Origin: Thermoplasmata archaeon
Lineage (GTDB): Archaea; Thermoplasmatota; Thermoplasmata; Lutacidiplasmatales; UBA184
Assembly: GCA_030043865.1 (NCBI GenBank)
Contig: JASHWZ010000120.1
Span: 1 to 14,736 of the forward strand
DNA length: 14,736 bases
Reading direction: 5' to 3'
Part shown: positions 1 through 8,885 of the stretch, in pieces
Numbering within the stretch: the stretch's first letter is position 1
Layout of the letters: each line of letters starts with the position of its first letter
Program-made: the position numbers and the translations under genes
Notes under the pieces: generated by a model
What the model saw: only the letters and a program-made list of their open reading frames with translations
What the model was told of the DNA's origin: nothing
Databases searched by the model: none

Positions 1-378
1 CGAGACCGGGGCGGCCGCCGGCGGCAGCGGCGCGGGCGGAGCCGGAGGCGGTGGTGCGGCCGGGAGCGGGGCGGTCACGGCGGGCGCCGGGGCGGGCGGA
101 GCGGTCGACGCCGAGTTCGAGACGTGGTGATGGCTCGAGGACGCCGGGGCTGAAGGGATCGGGACGAACTCCCCCGGTCGCCACGTGTGGGGCTGGCGGA
201 GGATCGATGGGTCCTTCAGGAACAGGTCCGCGTGTCCGCACGCCTTGCAGATGCGGGTGCCCATCGAAAGCTCGCCCCGGGAGCGGAGCGACAGCGTCCC
301 TCCGCCGATCGAGCCCGTCTTGAGCTCATTCGCCCAGACAAAATCGCTCGCGCCGCAGTTACTGCAGACCGGTGGCAC
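1..378 (-). CDS. Zinc-ribbon protein with Pro/Ala-rich tail (partial, C-terminus beyond window)
   Basis: The minus-strand frame is open from the left edge, giving at least 126 residues. The N-terminus holds a compact ribbon: a CSNC knuckle at residues 5-8 and an ICKACGHADLFL knuckle about 50 residues later, joined by a segment containing WANELKTGSIGGG. Two CxxC pairs imply one bound zinc. After about residue 90 the sequence becomes low-complexity and rich in Pro, Ala and Val, running off the window; this looks like a flexible linker that may lead to another domain or a membrane anchor. I chose GTG at 378 (MPPVCSNCGAS) because AGGTG at 383-387 lies 4 nt upstream and a TATA-like box sits near 415-421; an in-frame ATG at 411 would add 11 residues but lies too close to that box. 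The ribbon resembles small archaeal zinc-ribbon proteins of unknown function. No catalytic motif is visible. It is divergent from the stress-protein gene. Confidence 0.72.
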   Translation of the reverse strand, partial: MPPVCSNCGASDFVWANELKTGSIGGGTLSLRSRGELSMGTRICKACGHADLFLKDPSILRQPHTWRPGEFVPIPSAPASSSHHHVSNSASTAPPAPAPAVTAPLPAAPPPPAPPAPLPPAAAPVS

Positions 379-414
379 AGAACACCTATCGCACGACAAG
401 AGGCCCGCCATCGG

Positions 415-421
415 TAGAAAA
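415..421 (-). promoter_or_regulatory. Weak TATA-like box for the zinc-ribbon gene
   Basis: The minus strand reads TTTTCTA in an otherwise GC-rich 160-nt divergent spacer (379-538). It lies about 40 nt upstream of the GTG at 378, which would give a leader of roughly 14 nt containing the AGGTG ribosome-binding site. Assigned by position and AT content only. Confidence 0.3.
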
Positions 422-510
422 GCATTGCGTCGGTTTCGGACGGCTCGGAGCGCTCCGGCGAGCTCCGCGGCCTCGGGCTCGCGGGCGAGGGTCGCCCCGG
501 CGCAAGCCCC

Positions 511-516
511 TTTTAG
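511..516 (+). promoter_or_regulatory. TATA-like box for the universal stress protein gene
   Basis: TTTTAG is centred about 25 nt before the ATG at 539, the spacing expected for archaeal transcription starting at or very near the start codon. GGAGGG at 530-535, only 3 nt from the ATG, could serve as a ribosome-binding site if transcription starts slightly upstream. Confidence 0.45.
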
Positions 517-538
517 TCGACGTCCGTCCGGAGGGCGC

Positions 539-1003
539 ATGGCACCCCCCTCCTTCCGCCGCATCACCGTCGCGATCGACGGCTCGTCGAACGGGGACGC
601 CGCGCTCGACGCGGCGATCGACCTCGCGCACCGCTACGGAAGCGACCTCGTGATCGTGTCGGTCGCCCCGCTCATCCCGGTCTACATCAGCACGAGCGAG
701 CCGTACGTCCCCGCGGCCGTGCCACCGAGCGAGATCGGTCACTACCGCGAGATCGTCGAGGCCGCCGTGAAGAAGGCGGAGGCCGCCGGGGTCGCGACCG
801 TGACCGGAGTCAGCTACGAGGGCGTCGTGGTCGACGAGATCTTGTCGCACCTCGAGCAGCACCCGACCGACCTGTTCGTCATCGGCTCGCGTGGGCTCTC
901 CACCGCCAAGCGGATCCTGCTCGGCAGTGTGTCGAGCGCGGTCGTGAACCACGCGCCGTGCCCGGTGCTGGTCGTCCGACCGGTGCCTACGAAGCCCGCG
1001 TGA
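539..1003 (+). CDS. Universal stress protein, UspA-family ATP-binding domain
   Basis: The gene encodes 154 residues, one Usp domain, the usual length for a single-domain member. The N-terminus has the first strand ITVAIDGSSNGDAAL (residues 9-23), where the Asp of VAIDGS lines the nucleotide site. The C-terminus carries the ATP-binding signature G-x2-G-x9-G-S (G116, G119, G129, S130) followed by the closing strand CPVLVVRP. The intact motif predicts an ATP-binding cytosolic dimer rather than the non-binding UspA type. The open frame extends far upstream, but ATG 539 is preferred because it follows GGAGGG, lies about 25 nt after a TATA-like box and starts just before the conserved strand. The exact client or stress is not readable from sequence. 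Its 3' end overlaps that of rpl10e on the opposite strand by 17 nt. Confidence 0.9.
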   Translation: MAPPSFRRITVAIDGSSNGDAALDAAIDLAHRYGSDLVIVSVAPLIPVYISTSEPYVPAAVPPSEIGHYREIVEAAVKKAEAAGVATVTGVSYEGVVVDEILSHLEQHPTDLFVIGSRGLSTAKRILLGSVSSAVVNHAPCPVLVVRPVPTKPA

Positions 1004-1490
1004 CGATCACGCGCGTCGGGCACGGCAGCTTGTGCGACGCCTTCCGCAGCGCTTCTTTCGCGTCGGCGATATGCGCCTCGGTCGTGTACACGGTCAGCAG
1101 CTCGCTCCCGATCTCCGCGCGCACGGCGTGACCGACCGGTTTGCCGAAGGCCGCCCGCATGCCGTCCGAGATACGGTCCGCGCCGGCCCCCATCGCCATC
1201 TTGTGCTCACGCAGGATCTGATGGGGGTACCGCCGGACCTTGAGGTGGTACTCGTTCAACGCGGCCTTCTCCATCACTCGGACCGCGCTGATGCGCGCCG
1301 CCTCGAGCGCGATGTCCCGCACCTGCGCGGCCTCCTCCGTGCCGAGCGTGAGCGCCACGGGGTACTCGCCCCGGAGGTTGCCGGTGTCGAACTGCGAGAT
1401 CCGGCAGTTCGGGACGCCGCCCATGTACTCGCGTCGAGTGTAGACCTGGCCCTCGACCTTCCGGTACATCCGGGCCGGCTTGCGCGTCAT
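987..1490 (-). CDS. rpl10e: 50S ribosomal protein L10e (uL16 family)
   Basis: The gene encodes 167 residues, about the usual length for archaeal L10e, the orthologue of bacterial L16 and eukaryotic RPL10. The protein sits at the base of the large-subunit central protuberance near the A-site and helps position tRNA. Recognisable features in order are the N-terminal MTRKPARMYR, the loop GGVPNCRISQFDTGN (residues 24-38), the core helix segment containing AARISAVRVMEKA, HLKVRRYPHQILREHKM (82-98) and GADRISDGMRAAFGKPVG (103-120), whose flexible loop reaches towards the peptidyl-transferase centre. ATG 1490 is the only sensible start and gives the family N-terminus. A TATA-like TTTTAATG at 1514-1521 lies about 28 nt upstream, so the mRNA is probably leaderless. 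It follows the pantoate-kinase gene on the same strand after 53 nt but appears to have this promoter of its own. Confidence 0.96.
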   Translation of the reverse strand: MTRKPARMYRKVEGQVYTRREYMGGVPNCRISQFDTGNLRGEYPVALTLGTEEAAQVRDIALEAARISAVRVMEKAALNEYHLKVRRYPHQILREHKMAMGAGADRISDGMRAAFGKPVGHAVRAEIGSELLTVYTTEAHIADAKEALRKASHKLPCPTRVIVTRAS

Positions 1491-1513
1491 GGGGCGCCGC
1501 GAGATGGGTGGGC

Positions 1514-1521
1514 CATTAAAA
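1514..1521 (-). promoter_or_regulatory. TATA box for rpl10e
   Basis: The minus strand reads TTTTAATG, centred about 28 nt upstream of the rpl10e ATG. This is the AT-rich island in the 53-nt gap after the pantoate-kinase stop, and the spacing predicts a leaderless or near-leaderless transcript. Confidence 0.5.
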
Positions 1522-1543
1522 CGATTGCCCGGGCGACGGGGCG

Positions 1544-2461
1544 CTATCGGGGGAGCGTGCGTCGTGCCGACACATGGGCCCCGGAGACGGCGGCCGACAG
1601 CTCGACGATCGGAAAGCCACCGCGGCTCAACCACCGCAGGTCGCCGCGGGTCGCGCCGGGCCCCTTCGACCGCGCGAAGAAGCTCCGGCCGAACATCGCC
1701 TGCGCGGCCCACCATCCGCGGCGACGCAACCCGCGAAGGACCGTGCGAACCGCCGGGGAGGCGAGCCCGAGCCGGTCGGTGAACCGCTCGCTCGCGTCGA
1801 AGAACCGTCCGGCCTCGGGAGCACGGAGCAGCTCCGGTAGATCGCGGCTCGCTTCCCGGACGCGTGCGAGGAACCGCTCGCTCCGCAGGAGCCGGGGCGA
1901 AGGCAGCGGTCCCCCGACGACTCCCACCAGGAGTCGACCGGGGAGCGGGCGGTGCTGCACCGCTCCCCACGGGGGGATCCCTCCTCGGACCCGGAACTCG
2001 AGGCCGCCGCCGCTCGCGATCGCCGCGACGCCGCCGAGACCGCCCTCTCCGAACAGGTCCGCGAGATGCGCGGCCCGAACGGCCGCGGTTCGTGACGCGC
2101 CGGCGACTGCCGCGACCGCGAGCGCCGTGGCCGACGCTCCCGCCGCGCTCATGCCGAACCCTTGACCGATCGGCAGTTCGTGCCGAAGCCGTACGGTGAG
2201 CGAGCCGCGCGCGACCGGTCGCAGACGTCGCGCGACCTCCGTCGAGATCGGCAGCGGCGTTCGCGCGTCGCCCAGCACGCGCATCTCCCGCCGGGGCCCG
2301 GGTCGAAACTCGACGTCGGCGAGCGCCCCGAGCTCGAGCACCACGCCGGCGCCGGTCGAACCGCGCGCGCGAGGATCTCGAGCCGCGACCGCCGGAGCGA
2401 AGACGCCGGTGACATGGCCCGGCGCGAACGCTTGAGCCCGTACCGCCCTCGGTACGCTCAC
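1544..2461 (-). CDS. Pantoate kinase (GHMP-kinase superfamily, archaeal CoA pathway)
   Basis: The 305-residue protein belongs to the GHMP kinase superfamily in its archaeal pantoate-kinase form, which phosphorylates pantoate to 4-phosphopantoate with ATP; phosphopantothenate synthetase (not in this window) then completes the archaeal route to CoA. Seen in the sequence: the N-terminal AFAPGHVTGVFAP (residues 11-23) typical of this family, a short STGAGVVL segment (35-42), and the nucleotide-binding glycine/serine loop PIGQGFGMSAAGASATA (97-113). A C-terminal GHMP-like half follows. GTG 2461 is chosen because it places the conserved motif about 10 residues from the N-terminus; the open frame continues upstream across the promoter and into PAN territory, which is implausible. 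It is divergent from PAN and 53 nt upstream of rpl10e. The main alternative is another small-molecule GHMP kinase, but AFAPGHVTG argues strongly for pantoate kinase. Confidence 0.9.
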   Translation of the reverse strand: MSVPRAVRAQAFAPGHVTGVFAPAVAARDPRARGSTGAGVVLELGALADVEFRPGPRREMRVLGDARTPLPISTEVARRLRPVARGSLTVRLRHELPIGQGFGMSAAGASATALAVAAVAGASRTAAVRAAHLADLFGEGGLGGVAAIASGGGLEFRVRGGIPPWGAVQHRPLPGRLLVGVVGGPLPSPRLLRSERFLARVREASRDLPELLRAPEAGRFFDASERFTDRLGLASPAVRTVLRGLRRRGWWAAQAMFGRSFFARSKGPGATRGDLRWLSRGGFPIVELSAAVSGAHVSARRTLPR

Positions 2462-2495
2462 GAAATAACTTCCCGGGGTGCGATGGGAACGACTG

Positions 2496-2503
2496 CTTAT
2501 AAG
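2496..2503. promoter_or_regulatory. Palindromic TATA box CTTATAAG between pantoate kinase and PAN
   Basis: CTTATAAG reads the same on both strands and sits in the 97-nt divergent spacer. Its centre is about 38 nt from the pantoate-kinase GTG and about 59 nt from the PAN ATG, so starts 25 nt away would leave leaders of roughly 13 and 34 nt. A second AT-rich patch (CAATATCC, about 2519-2526) is an alternative box for PAN. Confidence 0.6.
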
Positions 2504-2558
2504 AGGGGCACGCTTTGTCAATATCCGTAACCGCCGAGGACGGCCGGTTCGGACCACC

Positions 2559-3764
2559 ATGAGCGACTCGGATGTGCCGGCGGCGCCCCACGACGCCTTC
2601 GACCGTCTGAACTTCCTCGAGCTTCGGAACACCCAGCTCGCGGAGGCGATCAAGCGCGTCGAGAGCGAGCGGCACTACATGGAGGCCGAGATCCTCCGCC
2701 TGCAGCGCGAGGTCAAGCGCCTCAAGACCGAGCTCGACCGCCTGCGCTACCCTCCGCTCATCGTCGGCAGCGTCCGGGACGTCCTCACCGACGGCCGCGT
2801 GATCGTCAAGTCCTCCACCGGTCCCGACTTCGTCGTCAACTCCGCCGAGACGGTCGAGCACGGGAAGATCACCGTCGGGAGTCGCGTCGCGCTCAACAAG
2901 CAGACGCTCGCCGTGATGGGCGTGCTGCCCGCCTCGCTCGACCCGCTCGTGACCGCGAGCGAGATCGTTGACAAGCCGACGATCGCGTACTCGGACATCG
3001 GGGGCTTGAACGACCAGATCCGCGAGATCCGGGAGGCGGTGGAGTATCCGCTCCTGCGCTCGGAACTGTACAAGAAGGTCGGCGTCGACCCGCCGAAGGG
3101 CGTGCTCCTGATCGGCTCGCCGGGGACCGGCAAGACGATGATTGCGAAAGCGGTCGCGCACCACACGAACGCGACGTTCGTGCGGCTCGTCGGGAGCGAG
3201 CTCGTGCAGAAGTACATCGGCGAAGGCGCCCGGCTGGTCCGGGAGCTGTTCCAGCTGGCGCGCGAGAAGGCCCCGACCATCATCTTCATCGACGAGGTCG
3301 ACTCGATCGGCGCGAAGCGGCTCGAGGTCGCCACGAGCGGTGACCGCGAGGTCCAGCGGACGCTGATGCAGCTGCTCGCGGAGATGGACGGCTTCGAGCC
3401 GCTCTCGAACGTCAAGATCATCGCCGCGACGAACCGGCCCGACATCCTCGACGACGCGCTCCTGCGGCCCGGGCGGTTCGACCGGATCATCGAGATCCCG
3501 GTGCCCAGCTACCAGGGCCGGGCGGAGATCTTCCGGATCCACTCCCGCGGGATGGCGATCCGCGACGCCGTCGACTTCGAGGCGCTCGCGGGCCGCTGCG
3601 ACGGCGCGACCGGCGCGGACATCCGCGCGATCTGCACCGAGGCCGGGATGTGGGCGATCCGCGAGGAGCGGGACAGCGTGACGGTCGCCGATTTCGACCG
3701 CGCCATCGAGAAGGTCATCGGCGAGGAAGAGCTCCGCAAGGAGTCCGTCACGATGTTCGCCTGA
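2559..3764 (+). CDS. pan: Proteasome-activating nucleotidase PAN (AAA+ ATPase)
   Basis: This 401-residue, single-AAA protein is the archaeal counterpart of the eukaryotic 26S Rpt ring: it binds, unfolds and threads substrates into the 20S proteasome. In order: an N-terminal coiled coil (about 20-63), a Pro-Pro hinge (65-66), an OB-fold domain (about 67-130), then the AAA+ module. Walker A is GSPGTGKT (186-193), the aromatic pore loop KYIGEG (218-223), Walker B IIFIDEVD (241-248), and the second region of homology contains ATNRPDILDDALLRPGRFDR with arginine fingers R303 and R306. The C-terminus ends Met-Phe-Ala, a Phe-for-Tyr version of the HbYX proteasome-docking tail. ATG 2559 gives a normal PAN N-terminus; the frame also opens upstream at 2478 but that lies before the TATA box. 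No proteasome subunit gene is in the window. Single-domain architecture excludes Cdc48/VAT. Confidence 0.95.
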   Translation: MSDSDVPAAPHDAFDRLNFLELRNTQLAEAIKRVESERHYMEAEILRLQREVKRLKTELDRLRYPPLIVGSVRDVLTDGRVIVKSSTGPDFVVNSAETVEHGKITVGSRVALNKQTLAVMGVLPASLDPLVTASEIVDKPTIAYSDIGGLNDQIREIREAVEYPLLRSELYKKVGVDPPKGVLLIGSPGTGKTMIAKAVAHHTNATFVRLVGSELVQKYIGEGARLVRELFQLAREKAPTIIFIDEVDSIGAKRLEVATSGDREVQRTLMQLLAEMDGFEPLSNVKIIAATNRPDILDDALLRPGRFDRIIEIPVPSYQGRAEIFRIHSRGMAIRDAVDFEALAGRCDGATGADIRAICTEAGMWAIREERDSVTVADFDRAIEKVIGEEELRKESVTMFA

Positions 3765-3799
3765 TCGGCCGCGAGCGCCGGTCGGACCTCGGATTCCCG

Positions 3800-3811
3800 G
3801 ACCTTCGGGTC
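3800..3811. other. Short hairpin with TTCG tetraloop after PAN
   Basis: GACC-TTCG-GGTC forms a 4-bp stem closed by a C(UUCG)G tetraloop, an unusually stable small hairpin in RNA. It lies 35 nt after the PAN stop and 36 nt before the next start. It may protect the PAN transcript end or be chance; no T-tract follows, so it is not called a terminator. Confidence 0.3.
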
Positions 3812-3847
3812 GCAAAGCGTCAAGCGCGGCCGCTCCTCCGGCGACGC

Positions 3848-4288
3848 ATGTCCGCTTCGGAAGACCGGGCCCTCGGCACGTCTGCGCCGCGCGAAAAGAG
3901 GATCTGGGTCGGCTCGCTCGTCGTCGACTGCACCGACCTTCCCCGGATGATCCGCTTCTGGAGCGAGGCGCTCCACTATGTGCCCGCCCGGCCCGCGGCA
4001 CCGGACGGGGTGATCCTGAAGGACCCGGCCGGCCAGGGCCCGAACCTGAACTTGAGCCTCAGCGGCGAGGGCCCGCTCGACGACTACCGGTTGCACCTCG
4101 ACCTGTACGCCTGGGACCCGCAGGGCGAAGTCGACCGTCTCGTCGCGCTCGGCGCGCGGCTCGTCCGGCCCGCGGACCCTCAGCACGACTTCGTCACGCT
4201 GGCGGACCCGGACGGGAACCTGTTCGACATCATCGACATCAATTGGCCGGACGACGGCTCTCCGTGGCAGTTCGGCCAGCGTCCCTGA
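3848..4288 (+). CDS. Glyoxalase-like VOC-superfamily protein
   Basis: This 146-residue protein fits one vicinal-oxygen-chelate domain made of two beta-alpha-beta-beta-beta repeats. The first repeat is recognisable as VGSLVVDCTDLPRMIRFW (residues 21-38), the second begins at the LHLDLYAWDP strand (82-91) and ends with FVTLADPDGNLFDIID (115-130), the typical closing strand of the Glyoxalase_6-like group. The first position often held by a metal-binding His is Asp27, and H83 and D128 are candidate ligands, so metal use is uncertain. The substrate cannot be inferred; members act as dioxygenases, lyases, isomerases or resistance/binding proteins. ATG 3848 gives a 20-residue polar leader before the fold; a longer start would overlap PAN. 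No clear TATA box or ribosome-binding site is visible, so it may ride on PAN transcription across the 83-nt gap. It converges on the SelB-like gene with 16 nt between stops. Confidence 0.82.
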   Translation: MSASEDRALGTSAPREKRIWVGSLVVDCTDLPRMIRFWSEALHYVPARPAAPDGVILKDPAGQGPNLNLSLSGEGPLDDYRLHLDLYAWDPQGEVDRLVALGARLVRPADPQHDFVTLADPDGNLFDIIDINWPDDGSPWQFGQRP

Positions 4289-4304
4289 CCGACGGGCCGC
4301 CCGC

Positions 4305-5236
4305 TCAGCGCAGCGAGCACCGACCGACGATCCGCGGGCCGGCGGGGACGGAGAGGTCGACGAGGTAGGCCGGTCCGCCGGGCTCGTACGCGAGGGGCCG
4401 GTCGGCGGTCACCGTGACCGTCGTCGACGTGAGTTCGTCCAGCGACGCCGGGGCGGAAGCGAGCCCGGCGAGGATGTGCAGCTGGGCGCCGGCGCGCAGG
4501 TCCCCCCGGTAGTACCGGCAGCGGACGAACGACTCGCCCGACACCGTGCGAGCTTCCCGGATCGTCCCCTCCGGGGCGAGCACCTGCCCGCGCGCGAGCT
4601 CCTCCGCCTCGACCCCTCGCAGCGCGACCCCGACCCGCTCGCCGCTCGCGGCCTCCTTCCGGTCGATGTCATGGACCTGGATCGAGCGCACCTCGACCTT
4701 CTTCGGGGTCGGCCAGAGCCTCAGCGTCTCGTGGGCGCGGAGCGTTCCTCGTCGGACGACGCCGAGCGCTACCGCTCCGACGCCCTTCACGGGAAACGCA
4801 TGGTCGATCGGAACGAGGACCGGGCCGTCCCGCACGGGCGCGGTCCAGCCGTCGACGAGCGCGCGCAGTTGGGGGAAATCGAGCGGGCGCCGCTCGGCCC
4901 CCTCGATCCGGCTCCCCTTCAGCGCTCGGGCCAGCTCCTCGGACCCGACCGCCGAGCCCAGCACGACCGTGGTCGGAAGATCGACGACGTCGACCGTGGC
5001 GATCGTCTCGGCGACGGGCCGAGAGAGCTCGTTCACGACGAGGAGCACCCGGTCGGCCATCGCGAGCGCCTCCACGAGCGGGAGGAATTTTTCCGGAAAC
5101 TGGGTCGGCTCGACGAGCGTGACGGCGTGCTCGTCGCGGACCGCGTGGTAGAGTGTGAGGTCGGATTCGGTGCCCTTCTTCCCGAGCTCCTTGGCGACGT
5201 CCGGCGCGCCGACCACGGCGACCGTCACGCCGGTCG

Positions 5237-5240
<4 letters not shown>
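4305..5240 (-). CDS. Archaeal SelB-like EF-Tu-family protein with degenerate GTPase domain
   Basis: The 311-residue protein resembles EF-Tu/SelB translation factors without being an active-looking GTPase. Residues 1-130 keep the G-domain outline (VAVVGAPDVAKELGKKGTES, then MADRVLLVVN) but lack the signatures: no GKT/S P-loop, EPTQ (44-47) where DxxG is expected, and NELS (70-73) in place of NKxD. Residues about 138-222 are a well-preserved domain II barrel (VPIDHAFPVKGVGAVALGVV, later VGVALRGV and ARGQVLAPEG), the part that normally contacts aminoacyl-tRNA and 16S rRNA. Residues 230-311 form a further beta-rich domain. This matches archaeal SelB-like (aSelBL) proteins as I remember them; their role is not established. 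GTG 5240 overlaps the clpB stop in GTGA, so it is translated as the second gene of a clpB operon. A selenocysteine role is not supported, since no selenoprotein or SECIS element is seen. Confidence 0.8.
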
Positions 5241-7846
<2,606 letters not shown>

Positions 7847-7870
7847 GGCGGACGGCACCTTTCCGAGCCG

Positions 7871-7878
7871 ATTTAAGG
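7871..7878. promoter_or_regulatory. Shared TATA-like box between clpB and pyrD
   Basis: ATTTAAGG (CCTTAAAT on the other strand) is the only AT-rich patch in the 54-nt divergent spacer. It is centred about 28 nt from the clpB GTG and 27 nt from the pyrD GTG, the spacing that places transcription starts at the start codons in both directions. Both mRNAs would be leaderless or nearly so. Confidence 0.55.
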
Positions 7879-7900
7879 TCAGTTCCCTTGACGGAGGGTC

Positions 7901-8821
7901 GTGGCGGATCTGGCGGTCCGGGTCGGGTCGCTCGCGTTCCGCAACCCGTTCCTGCTCGCGTCCGGGGTCTGGGGCGAGAGCGGCGACTCGCTGGTCGGAG
8001 CGTGGGCGGCCGGCGCGGGCGGCGTCATCACGAAGTCGATCGGAAGCCTTCCCCGGGCGGGCTATCCCAACCCGACCGTCGAGCAGTACTCGACCTGGGG
8101 GCTCCTGAACGCGATGGGCCTGCCGAACCCGGGGATCGACGAGTACCCTCGGGAGATCGCGGCCGCCCGGGAGCACGGGGCGACGGTGATCGGGTCGGTG
8201 TTCGCGGGCGACGCCGAGGAGTTCGCCCGGCTCGCCCATCGCATCGCGGAGACCGGGGTCGTCGCCGTCGAGCTGAACCTGAGCTGCCCGCACGCCGAAG
8301 GGTACGGGACGGAGGTCGGCAGCGACCCGAAGGACGTGGAGGAGATCGTCCGCGCGGTCGTCCAGGCCGTCCGGGTCCCCGTCATCGCGAAGGTCACTCC
8401 CAACACCTCCGACGCGGCGGCGCTCGCCGTCGCCGCCGAGAACGGAGGCGCGGCCGCGGTGAGCGCGATCAACACCGTGCGGGGGCTCGCGATCGACACG
8501 ACGCTTCACCGCCCCGTGCTCGCCCACGGGCTCGGCGGCCTGAGCGGGCCCGCGATCAAACCGGTCGGGCTCGCCTGCGTCTGGCAGATCTACGAGCGCG
8601 TGCGGATCCCGGTGATCGGTGTCGGCGGCATCTCCACGGCCGAGGACGCCCTCGAGTACCTCATGGCCGGGGCCCGCGCGGTCGAGGTCGGTACCGTCGT
8701 CACCACCCAGGGGATCGGGGTGTTCTCGCGACTCGTGGAGGGGCTCAACCGCCGGCTCGACGAGCTCGGGTACGCGTCCGCGTCCGCGGCGGTCGGCGTC
8801 GCCCACGGCGCCAGCACGTGA
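7901..8821 (+). CDS. pyrD: Dihydroorotate dehydrogenase, catalytic subunit (class 1B)
   Basis: The 306-residue FMN-containing TIM-barrel enzyme oxidises dihydroorotate to orotate, the fourth step of UMP synthesis, in the cytosol. Seen: the N-terminal FRNPFLLASGVWGE (13-26), ITKSIG with FMN-contacting K45, NAMGLPNPG (70-78), the active-site loop ELNLSCPH where C129 is the catalytic base (Cys marks class 1, whereas class 2 enzymes have Ser), K164 in VIAKVTPN, INTVRG (190-195), and the phosphate-binding VIGVGGISTAEDALEYLMAG (238-257). The class 1B assignment is supported by the PyrK-type subunit gene 64 nt downstream. GTG 7901 is preceded by GGAGGG at 7893-7898, close to the start, and lies 27 nt from a TATA-like box. 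It is divergent from clpB. No allosteric or unusual insertion is apparent. Confidence 0.95.
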   Translation: MADLAVRVGSLAFRNPFLLASGVWGESGDSLVGAWAAGAGGVITKSIGSLPRAGYPNPTVEQYSTWGLLNAMGLPNPGIDEYPREIAAAREHGATVIGSVFAGDAEEFARLAHRIAETGVVAVELNLSCPHAEGYGTEVGSDPKDVEEIVRAVVQAVRVPVIAKVTPNTSDAAALAVAAENGGAAAVSAINTVRGLAIDTTLHRPVLAHGLGGLSGPAIKPVGLACVWQIYERVRIPVIGVGGISTAEDALEYLMAGARAVEVGTVVTTQGIGVFSRLVEGLNRRLDELGYASASAAVGVAHGAST

Positions 8822-8858
8822 CCGGGCGTGTCGTCGCGGCGTGCGCGCGACCGAGGGG

Positions 8859-8865
8859 CTATATC
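8859..8865 (+). promoter_or_regulatory. TATA box for pyrK
   Basis: CTATATC is centred about 24 nt before the pyrK GTG in the 64-nt gap after pyrD. It suggests that pyrK has its own, near-leaderless transcript as well as any read-through from pyrD. Confidence 0.5.
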
Positions 8866-8885
8866 TCGCGGCCCGTAGGCCGGCC

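Noticed and set aside
987..4001. A 1004-codon minus-strand open frame
   Set aside because: Only its last 167 codons (rpl10e) are real. The rest is the antisense shadow of PAN and other genes, an artefact of GC-rich codon usage, and yields Arg/Asp-rich low-complexity protein with no domain.
4289..4304. A terminator between the convergent VOC and SelB-like genes
   Set aside because: The 16-nt gap has no T-tract or convincing stem, so none can be supported.
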